Part shown: piece after piece, positions 8,715 to 17,236 of the stretch | Layout of the letters: each line of letters starts with the position of its first letter | How positions within the stretch are numbered: position 1 is the first letter of the stretch | The notes under the pieces: generated by a model | Databases searched by the model: none | What the model was told of the DNA's origin: nothing | Seen by the model: the letters and a program-made list of their open reading frames with translations, nothing else | Translations under genes and position numbers: made by a program | Assembly: GCA_016933535.1 (NCBI GenBank) | Contig: JAFGAS010000086.1 | Location: 62,001 to 126,000, forward strand | Origin: Candidatus Zymogenaceae bacterium | Lineage (GTDB): Bacteria; Desulfobacterota; Zymogenia; Zymogenales; Zymogenaceae | Length of the DNA stretch: 64,000 nt | Reading direction: 5' to 3'

Positions 8715-9203
8715 TCACATATGCTTGATATATTCCATGAGGTCAACGACTTCGGCTTCCGGGACATCAAAATGCGGCATCTCATGGGATAGCTCTTTCC
8801 CGTTGGGACGTTCCCCCCACTTAACGAGGCCGGTAAACTCCTCGGCCGACATCCCCGTAATTGTTCCTTTGACTGCCTTTCTGATATTCGGCGCAGTAAC
8901 GCTCAGGCCCTCTATGGGTTTTTCGCCCAGGCCGTCCTGCCCATGGCACGCCGCACATCCGCCGTCCTTCGTTATAAACCAGGCAGGTCCCCCCGATATC
9001 GGAATCATCTTTCCCTTCAGGTCCGCACCCTTTTCGTAGATCGATCCCCCATTAACGAGATCGGGTTTCATTTCTTGTAATCCCGGTCCGTCACCCCGTA
9101 CCGCCTCGTTTATATTTCGTGTTTGGATGAAGATATAGACGAGCATCCCCACGAGGATCAACATCAGCACAATCACATAAATCATGAGCCTTCGCGATTC
9201 CAT
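8715..9203 (-). CDS. Membrane-anchored monohaem cytochrome c
   Basis: The 162-residue protein has one N-terminal membrane helix (about 7-26) and a periplasmic class I cytochrome c domain. The haem motif is CAACH at residues 83-87, and a likely axial Met lies in HEMPHF near residue 146. The start at 9203 was chosen over upstream in-frame starts. It has a GAGGAA site 8 bases before it, gives an immediate membrane anchor, and avoids an implausible basic extension inside suhB. It begins 2 bases after the suhB stop, so the two are co-transcribed. It probably shuttles electrons in a respiratory chain; the partner is unknown. Confidence 0.85.
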   Translation of the reverse strand: MESRRLMIYVIVLMLILVGMLVYIFIQTRNINEAVRGDGPGLQEMKPDLVNGGSIYEKGADLKGKMIPISGGPAWFITKDGGCAACHGQDGLGEKPIEGLSVTAPNIRKAVKGTITGMSAEEFTGLVKWGERPNGKELSHEMPHFDVPEAEVVDLMEYIKHM

Positions 9204-9205
9204 GC

Positions 9206-10015
9206 CTATGATTCCTCGATTAAAAAAGTCCTCTGTACAATTTCGAGGAGAATCGGGTGTATCTTCGGGGGCGCGGCGATAATACTGCCGCTCTGCGTAT
9301 AGTTGCTTGTCCCCGCGAAATCGGTCACGATCCCCCCCGCTTCGCTCGCGATAAGGCTTCCGGCAGCCATATCCCATATCGAGAGCTTCGGCTCCCAGAA
9401 ACCGTCGGCCCGGCCCGCCGCCGTGTAGCAGAAATCCAGCGCCGCCGAGCCCAGACGTCGTATCCCCGCGGTGATCTTGAATATTTCCGCAAAGCCCGCC
9501 AGGTACGGTTCAAGGTGCTCCCGGACCTGGTGGGGGAATCCTGTTATTACGACCGACCGTGAGAGGTCCGATACGTCATTTACCCGTATTGGCCGGTCAT
9601 TGCAAAACGCCCCTTTCCCCCTGACCGCCCGGAACAGCTCACCCCTCATCGGGTCCAGGACAACCCCGACCTCCACCACCCCGTCTAACATGAATCCCAC
9701 CGATACCGAGAATATAGGGAGAGACGACATGTAGTTTATCGTACCGTCCAGCGGGTCAACCACCCAAAGGGCATCCCGCCTTCCCGCCAACAGTCCTCCT
9801 TCCTCGGCCAGAAACGAATCGTCCGGGTGCCGGGAAAGGACGATCTCTCGTATCGTATCCTCCGAATCCCGGTCGGCCTGGGTCACATAGTCCAGGACCC
9901 CCTTGCCCGATATCCCAACGGGTCGTCCGTCCTTCATTCGGGAAACGAGGAGATCACCGGCCGTCCGCGCTGCGTATACGGCCGTCTCGAGGATATGATC
10001 GGTATCGGTCACCAT
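9206..10015 (-). CDS. suhB: Inositol monophosphatase family protein
   Basis: The 269-residue protein carries the three IMPase signatures. They are EEGG (E71-E72), the DPLDGT metal site (residues 87-92, in WVVDPLDGTINY), and WDMAAG with D215. Members hydrolyse myo-inositol-1-phosphate or related sugar phosphates with Mg2+; SuhB also acts in rRNA antitermination in enterobacteria. Length is standard. The downstream cytochrome c gene starts 2 bases after its stop. Assignment to SuhB rather than a CysQ- or FBPase-type paralogue is likely but not certain. Confidence 0.88.
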   Translation of the reverse strand: MVTDTDHILETAVYAARTAGDLLVSRMKDGRPVGISGKGVLDYVTQADRDSEDTIREIVLSRHPDDSFLAEEGGLLAGRRDALWVVDPLDGTINYMSSLPIFSVSVGFMLDGVVEVGVVLDPMRGELFRAVRGKGAFCNDRPIRVNDVSDLSRSVVITGFPHQVREHLEPYLAGFAEIFKITAGIRRLGSAALDFCYTAAGRADGFWEPKLSIWDMAAGSLIASEAGGIVTDFAGTSNYTQSGSIIAAPPKIHPILLEIVQRTFLIEES

Positions 10016-10082
10016 TTATCCTTAAAAAACACATGCAGTATCGTACCATAGTATCTATACAGAACAAAGCACGATTCTTTTC

Positions 10083-10110
10083 TTGTAATTGATTTCGTGT
10101 ACGGTATAAT
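10083..10110 (+). promoter_or_regulatory. Sigma-70-type promoter of the 98-aa gene
   Basis: TTGTAA (10083-10088), a 16-base spacer and a consensus TATAAT (10105-10110) lie directly before the ribosome-binding site AGGAGG. Transcription would start about 10117, giving a leader of only about 12 bases. Confidence 0.65.
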
Positions 10111-10128
10111 ACGGCCAGGAGGTAATAC

Positions 10129-10425
10129 ATGAAAAAGATCATCGATCAGATCGACGAAAAGATCATCGCGGTCCTCCCGGGCCTGAAGGCGGAGTTTTCC
10201 GTCGGTGATTTCGTCGCCGCCTTTCGGGAAAAATATCCCTCTGACTGGAAGCGCCTGGAAGAGCGCTTTACGGTCGAAGAAAAAAGCGCCGCTTTCCGGG
10301 AATGGAAAAAGGGGCCGATGCCGACCCCCGAAAAATATCTCGCCACCGCCATTAAGGATTTCACAAAGAAAAACGAGAAATCCGTCAACAAGATTTCAAA
10401 CGACCGTTTCAAGAAGACATCGTGA
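10129..10425 (+). CDS. Small charged protein of unknown function
   Basis: A 98-residue protein with no recognised domain. It is highly charged, with a lysine-rich C-terminus (DFTKKNEKSVNKISNDRFKK), and its centre resembles a small helical domain (FSVGDFVAAFREKYPSDWKRLEERF...). No signal peptide, membrane helix or cysteine is present, so it is probably cytoplasmic. An ideal AGGAGG site 8 bases before ATG and a good promoter just upstream show it is expressed. It stands alone between divergent suhB and the convergent CoA transferase gene. A nucleic-acid-binding role is possible from composition only. Confidence 0.75.
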   Translation: MKKIIDQIDEKIIAVLPGLKAEFSVGDFVAAFREKYPSDWKRLEERFTVEEKSAAFREWKKGPMPTPEKYLATAIKDFTKKNEKSVNKISNDRFKKTS

Positions 10426-10473
10426 TAAAAATATTTCATGCCTGGGCACCGCACTGCCCGTGCTTGCCGCCCG

Positions 10474-11655
10474 TTACACAATAATCCCATCGGCGCGCAG
10501 CTTTTCGATTTCAGCCTTCGAAAGGCCGATAAACGAGAGTATCTCGTCGTTATTCTGGCCCAATATCGGCGGCGGCGTAATATCGGTTGCCTCGGTCTCC
10601 GAGAATTTAATCGGCACCCCGATCCCCTTGATCTTACCTTCGGTCGGATGATCCATCTCGATGATCATCTTTCGGGCAATCGCGTGGGGATCGTGCTCGA
10701 CCTCGTCGATCGAAAGCACCGCATCTGCCATTGACTCTTCCCCCCTGAAAAGGTCCACCCACTCCTGCATATTTCGGGTCAGGAACAGCTCTGAGAGCTC
10801 TTTGTGGAGCCGCTCGTATTCCTTGCCCTCGACGAACTGCTTGTCCGTCAGATCGGGGCGTTCTATCAGCTCACAGAAGCGTTTCCAGAACTTGAATTCG
10901 AGGCCCGCCACCGTTACGTGGCGATTATCCTTCGTACGGTAAATATTGTAACAGAGGAGGCCCCCGGAGAGGAACGTATTGCCACGCTCGGGCAGTCCTC
11001 CCCCCGCCTTATAGTTGGAAAAGAGCATCCCCATAAACGGGAGGATACCGTCAAACATCGACACGTCCACGTGCTGGCCGTTGCCGGTCGTTGCCCGTGC
11101 GACAAGGGCCGCAAGGACGCCAATAACCGACATCAGCCCTCCCCCGGCCACATCGGCCACCTGGATGCCGGGAAGAACGGGGTCTCCCCCCTTTGGCCCG
11201 ATGGTGTCGCTGATGCCCGCAAGACCCATGTAGTTGAGGTCATGTCCGGCCACGTTCGCATAGGGGCCGGTCTGGCCGAAGCCCGTGATTGAGCAGTAGA
11301 TGATGCGCGGATTGACTTTCTTTGCCTCTTCGTAGCCCAACCCCATCTTTGCGATGACCCCCGGTCGGAACTGTTCGACCACGACGTCCGATTTTTCTAC
11401 AAGTCGAAAAAAGAGCTCTTTTCCCTTATCGGACCGCAGGTCCAGGGCGAGGCTTTTCTTGTTTCGATTGACGGCGATATAGCCCGCACCCTCATTTTTA
11501 AATTTCGGTGGAAAAAAGCGAATATAGTCCGGAGAATTCTTATCCTCCACTTTGATGACTTCGGCACCGAAGTCACCCAGAAGCTGTGTCCCGAATGGGC
11601 CGGGATAGAGCCTGGTGAGATCGACAATTCGTACGCCTGAAAGCGGCCCAGCCAT
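10474..11655 (-). CDS. CaiB/BaiF family CoA transferase (alpha-methylacyl-CoA racemase-like)
   Basis: The 393-residue protein opens with the family III CoA-transferase pattern GVRIVDLTRLYPGPFGTQLLGDFGAEVIKVED. It keeps FRPGVIAKMGLGYE, CSITGFGQTGPYA and a GHDLNY motif near residue 154, where Asp is the catalytic carboxylate. GHD(L/I)NY is the form seen in alpha-methylacyl-CoA racemases, so epimerisation of a 2-methylacyl-CoA is as likely as CoA transfer. An AGGAGG site precedes ATG 11655. The gene follows the phosphatase-like gene by 9 bases in a four-gene minus-strand operon whose other members concern sugars; the link is unclear. Confidence 0.9.
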   Translation of the reverse strand: MAGPLSGVRIVDLTRLYPGPFGTQLLGDFGAEVIKVEDKNSPDYIRFFPPKFKNEGAGYIAVNRNKKSLALDLRSDKGKELFFRLVEKSDVVVEQFRPGVIAKMGLGYEEAKKVNPRIIYCSITGFGQTGPYANVAGHDLNYMGLAGISDTIGPKGGDPVLPGIQVADVAGGGLMSVIGVLAALVARATTGNGQHVDVSMFDGILPFMGMLFSNYKAGGGLPERGNTFLSGGLLCYNIYRTKDNRHVTVAGLEFKFWKRFCELIERPDLTDKQFVEGKEYERLHKELSELFLTRNMQEWVDLFRGEESMADAVLSIDEVEHDPHAIARKMIIEMDHPTEGKIKGIGVPIKFSETEATDITPPPILGQNNDEILSFIGLSKAEIEKLRADGIIV

Positions 11656-11664
11656 GTGTTCCTC

Positions 11665-12435
11665 CTATTGGATGATAAGGTTTTCTCGTATGCGGCCGAT
11701 CTGATCCGAAGAAAGGCCGAGAATCTTGGTAGTATAGTAATCCGTCCCGCCGTATTCCTCAAAATACCGCACAATGATCTCTCCCCATTCCCGCTTGAGC
11801 GACCCGCCCCGTTCATTGGACAGCAGATAATCCGAAACAACATCGGGACCTTTTACCCCGAGCGTAAGCAGGATGAACTGGGCCGCGACGTCGACCTCGT
11901 TGATCCCATCCTCGTCGAAGATGACCGCCGGCAGATTCTGTTTGTCCGAGAGCAGGACGAGCAGACCGATAAGGCTTTCTCGGCTGTTGACGACCATCCT
12001 CTTGTAATAGTCGTTCTTGTCATTGAGGGGATCGACATGCATCGGCAGCCGTACTACCGTAACCTTGCCGTCAAAAAGCCCTTCTATACGGGATAGATCC
12101 CCGGACCCGGCCCTCAGATCGACAATGGTCCTAATCCCCAGTTTTCTGAGATCGTCCACACCCCCGGCTGAGATATCAGACAGATCGTCCGAGCGAAACA
12201 GGACGCCGTTTTTGACCGTCCCCACGCCTGCCGCCCACCCCCCCATATCCCGAAAATTTGACGTCCCTTCCACTTCGATCCACCGCCCCTCCAGTGCGCC
12301 TGCCAGAGATGCGGACGAAATAACGACCAACAGCACCAACAACAGCATCCCCAAGAGGACGGAAACCGGACGACCGCCGTCCGCGGCCCGTCCCAGCGGT
12401 CTTTTCCTGAACGATAAATTTCCTACCGTTACCAT
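11665..12435 (-). CDS. Exported tyrosine-phosphatase-like protein lacking the catalytic cysteine
   Basis: The 256-residue protein has a basic N-terminus and one hydrophobic segment (about 25-47), probably a signal or anchor. It has the early hallmarks of the Tyr_phosphatase_2/dual-specificity family: EGTSNFRDMGGW, VLFRSDDLSDIS and LGIRTIVDLR. Where the family has the HCxxGxxR loop this protein has VIFDEDGINEVD (171-182), with no Cys and no Arg, while the following helix is kept. It should therefore not be an active phosphatase and may bind ligand or partner. A GGAG site precedes ATG 12435, and the start overlaps the kinase stop by 7 bases. The fold call is moderate to strong. Confidence 0.72.
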   Translation of the reverse strand: MVTVGNLSFRKRPLGRAADGGRPVSVLLGMLLLVLLVVISSASLAGALEGRWIEVEGTSNFRDMGGWAAGVGTVKNGVLFRSDDLSDISAGGVDDLRKLGIRTIVDLRAGSGDLSRIEGLFDGKVTVVRLPMHVDPLNDKNDYYKRMVVNSRESLIGLLVLLSDKQNLPAVIFDEDGINEVDVAAQFILLTLGVKGPDVVSDYLLSNERGGSLKREWGEIIVRYFEEYGGTDYYTTKILGLSSDQIGRIRENLIIQ

Positions 12436-13568
12436 TGTACGTTCTCCGTGATGATTTGCTCAAGCGCACCTCGTTTGCGTTCCATATCCGCCAGAAGCCG
12501 AAACTGGGTTCGCGCCCGGTCGAGATTATGGCGGGGCCTTTCGGTCCTGAAATAGACGTCTCCCATGAGATAGTCCGTCAGAAATCTCACTGCTGTCTCA
12601 AAGGTAATGACGAGGCAGGCCGTCACCAGCAGTTCGCGCTCCGACTGCGTGAGAGACGGCGGCCCGCCGCCGGGATTCGTACAAAACCCGCCGACGAGCG
12701 CCTCAAATATCTTGAGATTGATCTGGATAGTGTCAAGATCGGTTTCGTCCTCAGAGCGTTCGCAGACGGAGCTCCGGACAAGATCACCGAAATCAAAGAG
12801 TAATGACCCCGGCATGACCGTGTCCAGGTCGATAACACACAGGGCCTTCGGGCCTTGTTTGCAATCATCGTCAAAGACGACATTGTTTATTTTCGTGTCA
12901 TTGTGGGTCACCCTCAGCGGGATATGACCTCTTTGTAGCGGTTCGGTGATTGCGCCGCATAAATCCTCCCACGCAAGGGCCGATTCAATCTCCCGAGAAG
13001 CATCGTGCGTCCTTTTATGGGAATCACCGGCAATCGCCTCACGCAGACGAGCGAAGCGAACGGGGGTATTATGGAAATCTTCGATGGTTACATGCAGGTT
13101 ACGCACATTCAGCTTACCGAGATGATCGCCAAAGCGCCGAAAGGCGGCGGCCGCTTCCCGCGCTATTAAGAGGCCTTCTTTGTCGGGAGGCACCTGATTA
13201 TACGTGATCCCCTCGACATAATGATAGCATCTCCAATAGGCGCCGTCATCGTCTTTATAGTACGATTCTCCTGCCCTGGTCTGCACGAGCGCGAGCGGGC
13301 GAAGATCACAATCTCCCCTCTCGCCCCCGGCTTTTTTCTCGATCGCCTCGGTAACGATCCTGATATTATGCATAATAAGGTCCGGGCGGGGAAAGACGAC
13401 GGAATTTATACGCTGCAGGGTGTACCGCTCCACTTCTTTGCCGGCCTGGACCGCGGCGATAAAGGTATCGTTGATATGCCCGGCCTTGCACGGTATGATA
13501 TCAACGACATCGCCGGCCAGCTCGAATACATCGAGAATACTACAGAGTCGTTGGATCATTTCATTCAT
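12429..13568 (-). CDS. Phosphotransferase resembling N-acetylhexosamine 1-kinase (NahK)
   Basis: The 379-residue protein belongs to the APH/choline-kinase fold. The nucleotide-binding part contains PCKAGHINDTFIAAV and YTLQRINSVVF. The catalytic loop is VTHNDTKINNVVF (Asp base and Asn), and the metal Asp is in CVIDLDTVMPGSLLFDFGDLVR. The HINDT and LQRIN patterns are those of NahK-type anomeric sugar kinases, which make hexosamine-1-phosphate from free sugar and ATP. The start at 13568 forms an ATGA overlap with the nucleotidyltransferase stop; the longer in-frame extension lies inside that gene and is basic noise. With that neighbour it would form a sugar to sugar-1-P to NDP-sugar route (inference). 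Confidence 0.82.
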   Translation of the reverse strand: MNEMIQRLCSILDVFELAGDVVDIIPCKAGHINDTFIAAVQAGKEVERYTLQRINSVVFPRPDLIMHNIRIVTEAIEKKAGGERGDCDLRPLALVQTRAGESYYKDDDGAYWRCYHYVEGITYNQVPPDKEGLLIAREAAAAFRRFGDHLGKLNVRNLHVTIEDFHNTPVRFARLREAIAGDSHKRTHDASREIESALAWEDLCGAITEPLQRGHIPLRVTHNDTKINNVVFDDDCKQGPKALCVIDLDTVMPGSLLFDFGDLVRSSVCERSEDETDLDTIQINLKIFEALVGGFCTNPGGGPPSLTQSERELLVTACLVITFETAVRFLTDYLMGDVYFRTERPRHNLDRARTQFRLLADMERKRGALEQIITENVQW

Positions 13569-14458
13569 TCGGTAAGTTTCTGAGGGTACGCCCCCGCCTT
13601 GATCATCCGGGATATCTCGGTCGTCACGACCTCTCTGTCTTCGGGATGGGTCATCCCGAACCATCGGTCGATTGTAGTGATCACCTTTACCCGGGCGATT
13701 CCTTCCGTAATGAGCGTTTTGACCGCTTCCGGAATCAAGAATTCGGCCTTCGGATCGTCCTTGACGCTATCGCGGAACGACCGATAGAGGGCACCGAGAT
13801 GTTCGAAGAGGTTCGGGGAGAAGCCCCAGATGTTCATGGAGACAAACGATTCGGGATCAAGCTCAATAAACCCATCATCCCGATCGATCCCGATTCGTCC
13901 GTCCTTGATCTCGATACCGCTCGTCTCGGTGATATCGCGCAGCCATCCGTCATGAACTTCACAGACTCCCCTCGTTACTCCGCCGTGAGGGCTTACGGTA
14001 TTCTTGAGCCGATATCCGATCATGGCAAACGTTCTTTCATCGTAATCCGGAGATACCAGGAATGAATTGAGCGATTCGATCGCGTTCCTGCCGTAATAGT
14101 CGTCGGCGTTCACAACCCCAAAGGGGACGTCGATAAGTCCGCTCGTGGCAAGGACCGCGTGACCCGTCCCCCAGGGCTTCTTTCGGCCCTCGGGCAGGTC
14201 CGTCACGTCCTGATGGGCATATGCGGCCGAGAGCCCCGCCGGCATATGGCGTACGATCCGATCGACGAATTCCGATTCAAATTCCTTTCGGATAACAAAT
14301 ACCACCCGTGAAAAACCCGCCCGGGCCGCATCGTATAGGGTATAGTGGATCAGAAGTTCCCCGTTCGGCCCGACGGGGTCAAGTTGCTTGAGTCCCCCGT
14401 ATCGGCTCCCCATTCCCGCCGCCATGATCACGATCGCCGTCTGGATGCTTCTTTTCAT
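13565..14458 (-). CDS. NTP-sugar nucleotidyltransferase
   Basis: The 297-residue protein begins MKRSIQTAIVIMAAGMGSRYGGLKQLDPVG, a nucleotidyltransferase signature (GxGxR...K) slightly altered to GMGSRYGGLKQ. VNADDYYG near residue 115 supplies the acidic metal site. The rest (SMNIWGFSPNLFEHL, AEFLIPEAV) matches sugar-1-phosphate nucleotidyltransferases of about 300 residues. The start at 14458 was chosen because the conserved N-terminus begins there; the upstream in-frame ATG adds 21 unconserved residues. It overlaps the NahK-like kinase by 4 bases and probably uses that enzyme's sugar-1-phosphate. The NTP and sugar are unknown. Confidence 0.85.
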   Translation of the reverse strand: MKRSIQTAIVIMAAGMGSRYGGLKQLDPVGPNGELLIHYTLYDAARAGFSRVVFVIRKEFESEFVDRIVRHMPAGLSAAYAHQDVTDLPEGRKKPWGTGHAVLATSGLIDVPFGVVNADDYYGRNAIESLNSFLVSPDYDERTFAMIGYRLKNTVSPHGGVTRGVCEVHDGWLRDITETSGIEIKDGRIGIDRDDGFIELDPESFVSMNIWGFSPNLFEHLGALYRSFRDSVKDDPKAEFLIPEAVKTLITEGIARVKVITTIDRWFGMTHPEDREVVTTEISRMIKAGAYPQKLTE

Positions 14459-14525
14459 CTTTAAAACACCATAAATAAAGATTTCTATATTACCCAACCG
14501 ACAGGTTGAGGTCAAGGGCAATCGC

Positions 14526-15395
14526 TCATTTCAGAAATAATCCCACAGCGGCGATTACTATTACGACGGTTATGATTCTCAACAATACCGTCTGGTTTAT
14601 CGTATGGACCTTTCCCGCCGCCCATCGTGCGGTATACGCCCCCGAAACCGCCATGACGATACCGGCGATATAGTTCACGTAACCGATGGAATAGGGGACG
14701 TGTTGTGACGCCGAGAGCCCCGCAATTATCTGAACGGCCACCCCGACTACCGTACAAACCGTCATCAGACATGTGGAGTAGCAGATCGCCTCGATCATGG
14801 AAAAACCGACGAGGATAATGCCGAGAGGGATGGTTATCGCCCCCCCTCCAATGCCGAAGAAGCTTGCAACAAATCCCGAAATAATACCGATAATTCCACA
14901 AAGGACAACTGCCTGTAACGGGTATCGCCGTTCATTTACCGGGCATTCGATCGGCCCGGTATCTTCCAACACCTCTCGTCGGCCTTTCGTACCCGAGCGC
15001 GACGCCTGAATAAATCGGATCGCCGTTATGATCAGGAATACGCCCAGGAGTTTCTTGAAGAGGGGACTTGCCGTCATCGCGGACATCGTTCCCCCCGCCA
15101 CCGCTCCCAATATCCCCGAGAGTACCATAACGATAAGGATACGGTGATGGATGATGTTTTTTTTCAGGTGAACCAGTGAGCTTGATGCGGCATTGAAGAT
15201 AATGACGAAAAGGCTCGTCCCCACCGCCGTATGCACCGAGGCGCTTTCCGGGTAGCCGAGCAGCGTAAAGAGATAGATAAGGATCGGGACGGTGACAACG
15301 CCGCCCCCTCCCCCCAGAAAACCGGTACTCATACCGGCGATCGCACCCACGATCAGGTAGACGGTGATAAGCCCCGGAAACGTAAGGTCAAACAT
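14526..15395 (-). CDS. TauE/SafE family sulfite exporter-type membrane protein
   Basis: The 289-residue, eight-helix membrane protein has the duplicated family motif: GMSTGFLGGGGGVVTVPILIYL at about 21-42 and ASFFGIGGGAITIPLGI around 175-190. TauE/SafE members move sulfite, sulfoacetate or other organosulfur anions out of the cell. No sulfur-metabolism gene is nearby, so the substrate is open. It lies upstream of the nucleotidyltransferase gene on the same strand with about 67 bases between, and may or may not share its transcript. Confidence 0.88.
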   Translation of the reverse strand: MFDLTFPGLITVYLIVGAIAGMSTGFLGGGGGVVTVPILIYLFTLLGYPESASVHTAVGTSLFVIIFNAASSSLVHLKKNIIHHRILIVMVLSGILGAVAGGTMSAMTASPLFKKLLGVFLIITAIRFIQASRSGTKGRREVLEDTGPIECPVNERRYPLQAVVLCGIIGIISGFVASFFGIGGGAITIPLGIILVGFSMIEAICYSTCLMTVCTVVGVAVQIIAGLSASQHVPYSIGYVNYIAGIVMAVSGAYTARWAAGKVHTINQTVLLRIITVVIVIAAVGLFLK

Positions 15396-15564
15396 GATAT
15401 ACGGGTATGTACTGTGTCGGCCCTAACATTCCACGGCCGTTCTCGTCTCGTTTAGGCCTGATGCCCTAAGCCTGTATGAGCGCCTGTGACAGCCCGAGAT
15501 TCTTCTCCCCGGAAGCTTTCGGTCCTTTTCGGCCTCCAACAGACCGCCGTTTCTCCGATATGTC

Positions 15565-16086
15565 CTAAAATGCCTTTGACTCCGATATAAATTCCAGTAT
15601 CTCATCTTCCATCTCGGAGAAAAACGTCGTCTTAATTTCTTCTTTGGATGGGAAATATTTCGTTGTTTTCAGTTTGCCATTCTTGGATACGATCTCGTCT
15701 AATGTACGGTTGTCGACAAACGACGCGGTATAGACCATGAAGGCGGCATCCTTTGCCAGCCCGAATGTGGTGCGTGCCACCAGGCGATCGTTTCTGCGGG
15801 CCAGCTCAAGATCATCTATAGTGATAGTAAGAAGCATATCGGCCCGGTCCTGTGATGTGGATATTGCAAAGCCCATCCCGTTCATACGGGATTGAAGGTC
15901 CTCGACGACACGGGTCCTCTCATCATGGGTGACCGGAAAGACCGGATCGTAGACAAAGTCGATAAAGACGGTCCTATATTTCACCGGGGTAACGGGCGGT
16001 GGTGCATAGACCTGCGGTCCGGATTTGCAGCTCGATATGCTTACCATGATAAAAAGTACCGACAGCACTATAATAATCCTCTTCAT
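15565..16086 (-). CDS. Putative lipoprotein of unknown function
   Basis: The 173-residue protein has a lipoprotein signal (MKRIIIVLSVLFIMVSISSC) with the acylated Cys at 20, followed by a proline-rich linker and a soluble domain. The domain resembles periplasmic beta-alpha folds: RTVFIDFVYDPVFPVTHDERTRVVEDLQSRMN, then ADMLLTITIDDLELARRN. The residue after Cys is Lys, not Asp, which favours the outer membrane under the enterobacterial rule. It resembles lipoproteins of unknown role; I do not recognise a named family. It stands alone, with about 90 bases to its upstream neighbour's stop. Confidence 0.75.
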   Translation of the reverse strand: MKRIIIVLSVLFIMVSISSCKSGPQVYAPPPVTPVKYRTVFIDFVYDPVFPVTHDERTRVVEDLQSRMNGMGFAISTSQDRADMLLTITIDDLELARRNDRLVARTTFGLAKDAAFMVYTASFVDNRTLDEIVSKNGKLKTTKYFPSKEEIKTTFFSEMEDEILEFISESKAF

Positions 16087-16179
16087 GATCCCCCCGTTTC
16101 ACTGTTGTTTCTAACTTGGAAATGTCTCTGTATATTAAAGGCACGTCTACCGGGTAACGTAAAAATCAGTTTTACAGCC

Positions 16180-17232
16180 CTATTGCATTGGCTCGGTGTA
16201 GAGCGTCATATAGCTGAACGCGTAAGTCCCGTCGGGTAACCGATCCACGCAGAAATCTACCCTGTTTACCCGAATCTCGAAGTAATTCAGATCCCACGGT
16301 TCGGTCACGATGCAATACCCGATGAGATTGCCGACTTCATCGATCCGCGGGGAGACCTCCTTGATTTCCCATGATGTATCCCACGAACCGGAGAGCCACT
16401 CCTGTCGATCGACCTCCCGGTCACCGAGCCTTACTACCCAATCCGTATGGGCTACCCAGACTTCAAAGACTCCCGGAACGGCAAGCTTCGATACGAGAGA
16501 GAGGTCCCTCTTTTCAAGGGCCGCCCTGACCTTTTTCATGGGCTCAATCGGATCGCTGAAGAGAGGAGCAGACCGGTAACATTCCATAAACACCATATAG
16601 GGCTGAAGAAGCTCCCGCGCCGTGATAAAATCCACCTCCGGCTTTATATCCGGATACGTCTCCATGACATAGGAATACGCCTTGTGCGCCTCGTCAAATC
16701 GTTGGAGATAAACCAGCGCCTCGATTCGGCCGGAAAACGAGGCAAGCAGGTCACCGGAAAGCCGGGCGCTTCCGCCGATATCCTCCCTCGAGAAGTTATG
16801 CTCAATCTGGTCGATGATGAGAGCCGAAAGATTCTCCATATCCTCCAGTTTGCGAGACTCCCTTAATCGTTCCAACTTACCGATTTCTCCAGACAGCGAC
16901 GGCACGTCACTATAGGAGGTTTCAGCCTTCGGGTCTTTGGTGTCCAGCACCGTGTCGAACACCCATCCCTCGATCCCCCGGTATCTGACGAGGCACCAGT
17001 GCCCCTTGATCCCTAGGGCTGTTTCGGGATCCTTCAGACAGAGAACGACCAGGACCGCTTCACCCTCAGAGATACCGATAATCTTCTTGGCGTTGAAATC
17101 GGGCCGCTCCTTTAATTGGACTCCATCGGCCCCGATAACCGCCTTGACGTTTGCTTCGGCACCCACGGCCGAGGGGAAAACCGCCAACAGTAGAAGGCAG
17201 CAGGCAGCAATCGCCGGCAAACGATGATTCAT
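16180..17232 (-). CDS. Exported SH3-domain protein
   Basis: The 350-residue protein has a signal peptide (MNHRLPAIAACCLLLLAVFPSAVGAEA), then a bacterial SH3 domain at about 30-105 with GVQLKERPDFNAKKIIGISEGE and HWCLVRYRGIEGWVFD. A helical TPR-like stretch follows (about 120-235), then a C-terminal beta-rich domain. SH3 domains of this type bind peptidoglycan or cell-wall peptides. The start at 17232 puts the signal peptide first; upstream in-frame codons lie in the symporter gene. It begins 4 bases after the symporter stop and is probably co-transcribed with it. No enzymatic motif was seen. Confidence 0.78.
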   Translation of the reverse strand: MNHRLPAIAACCLLLLAVFPSAVGAEANVKAVIGADGVQLKERPDFNAKKIIGISEGEAVLVVLCLKDPETALGIKGHWCLVRYRGIEGWVFDTVLDTKDPKAETSYSDVPSLSGEIGKLERLRESRKLEDMENLSALIIDQIEHNFSREDIGGSARLSGDLLASFSGRIEALVYLQRFDEAHKAYSYVMETYPDIKPEVDFITARELLQPYMVFMECYRSAPLFSDPIEPMKKVRAALEKRDLSLVSKLAVPGVFEVWVAHTDWVVRLGDREVDRQEWLSGSWDTSWEIKEVSPRIDEVGNLIGYCIVTEPWDLNYFEIRVNRVDFCVDRLPDGTYAFSYMTLYTEPMQ

Positions 17233-17236
17233 GGTT

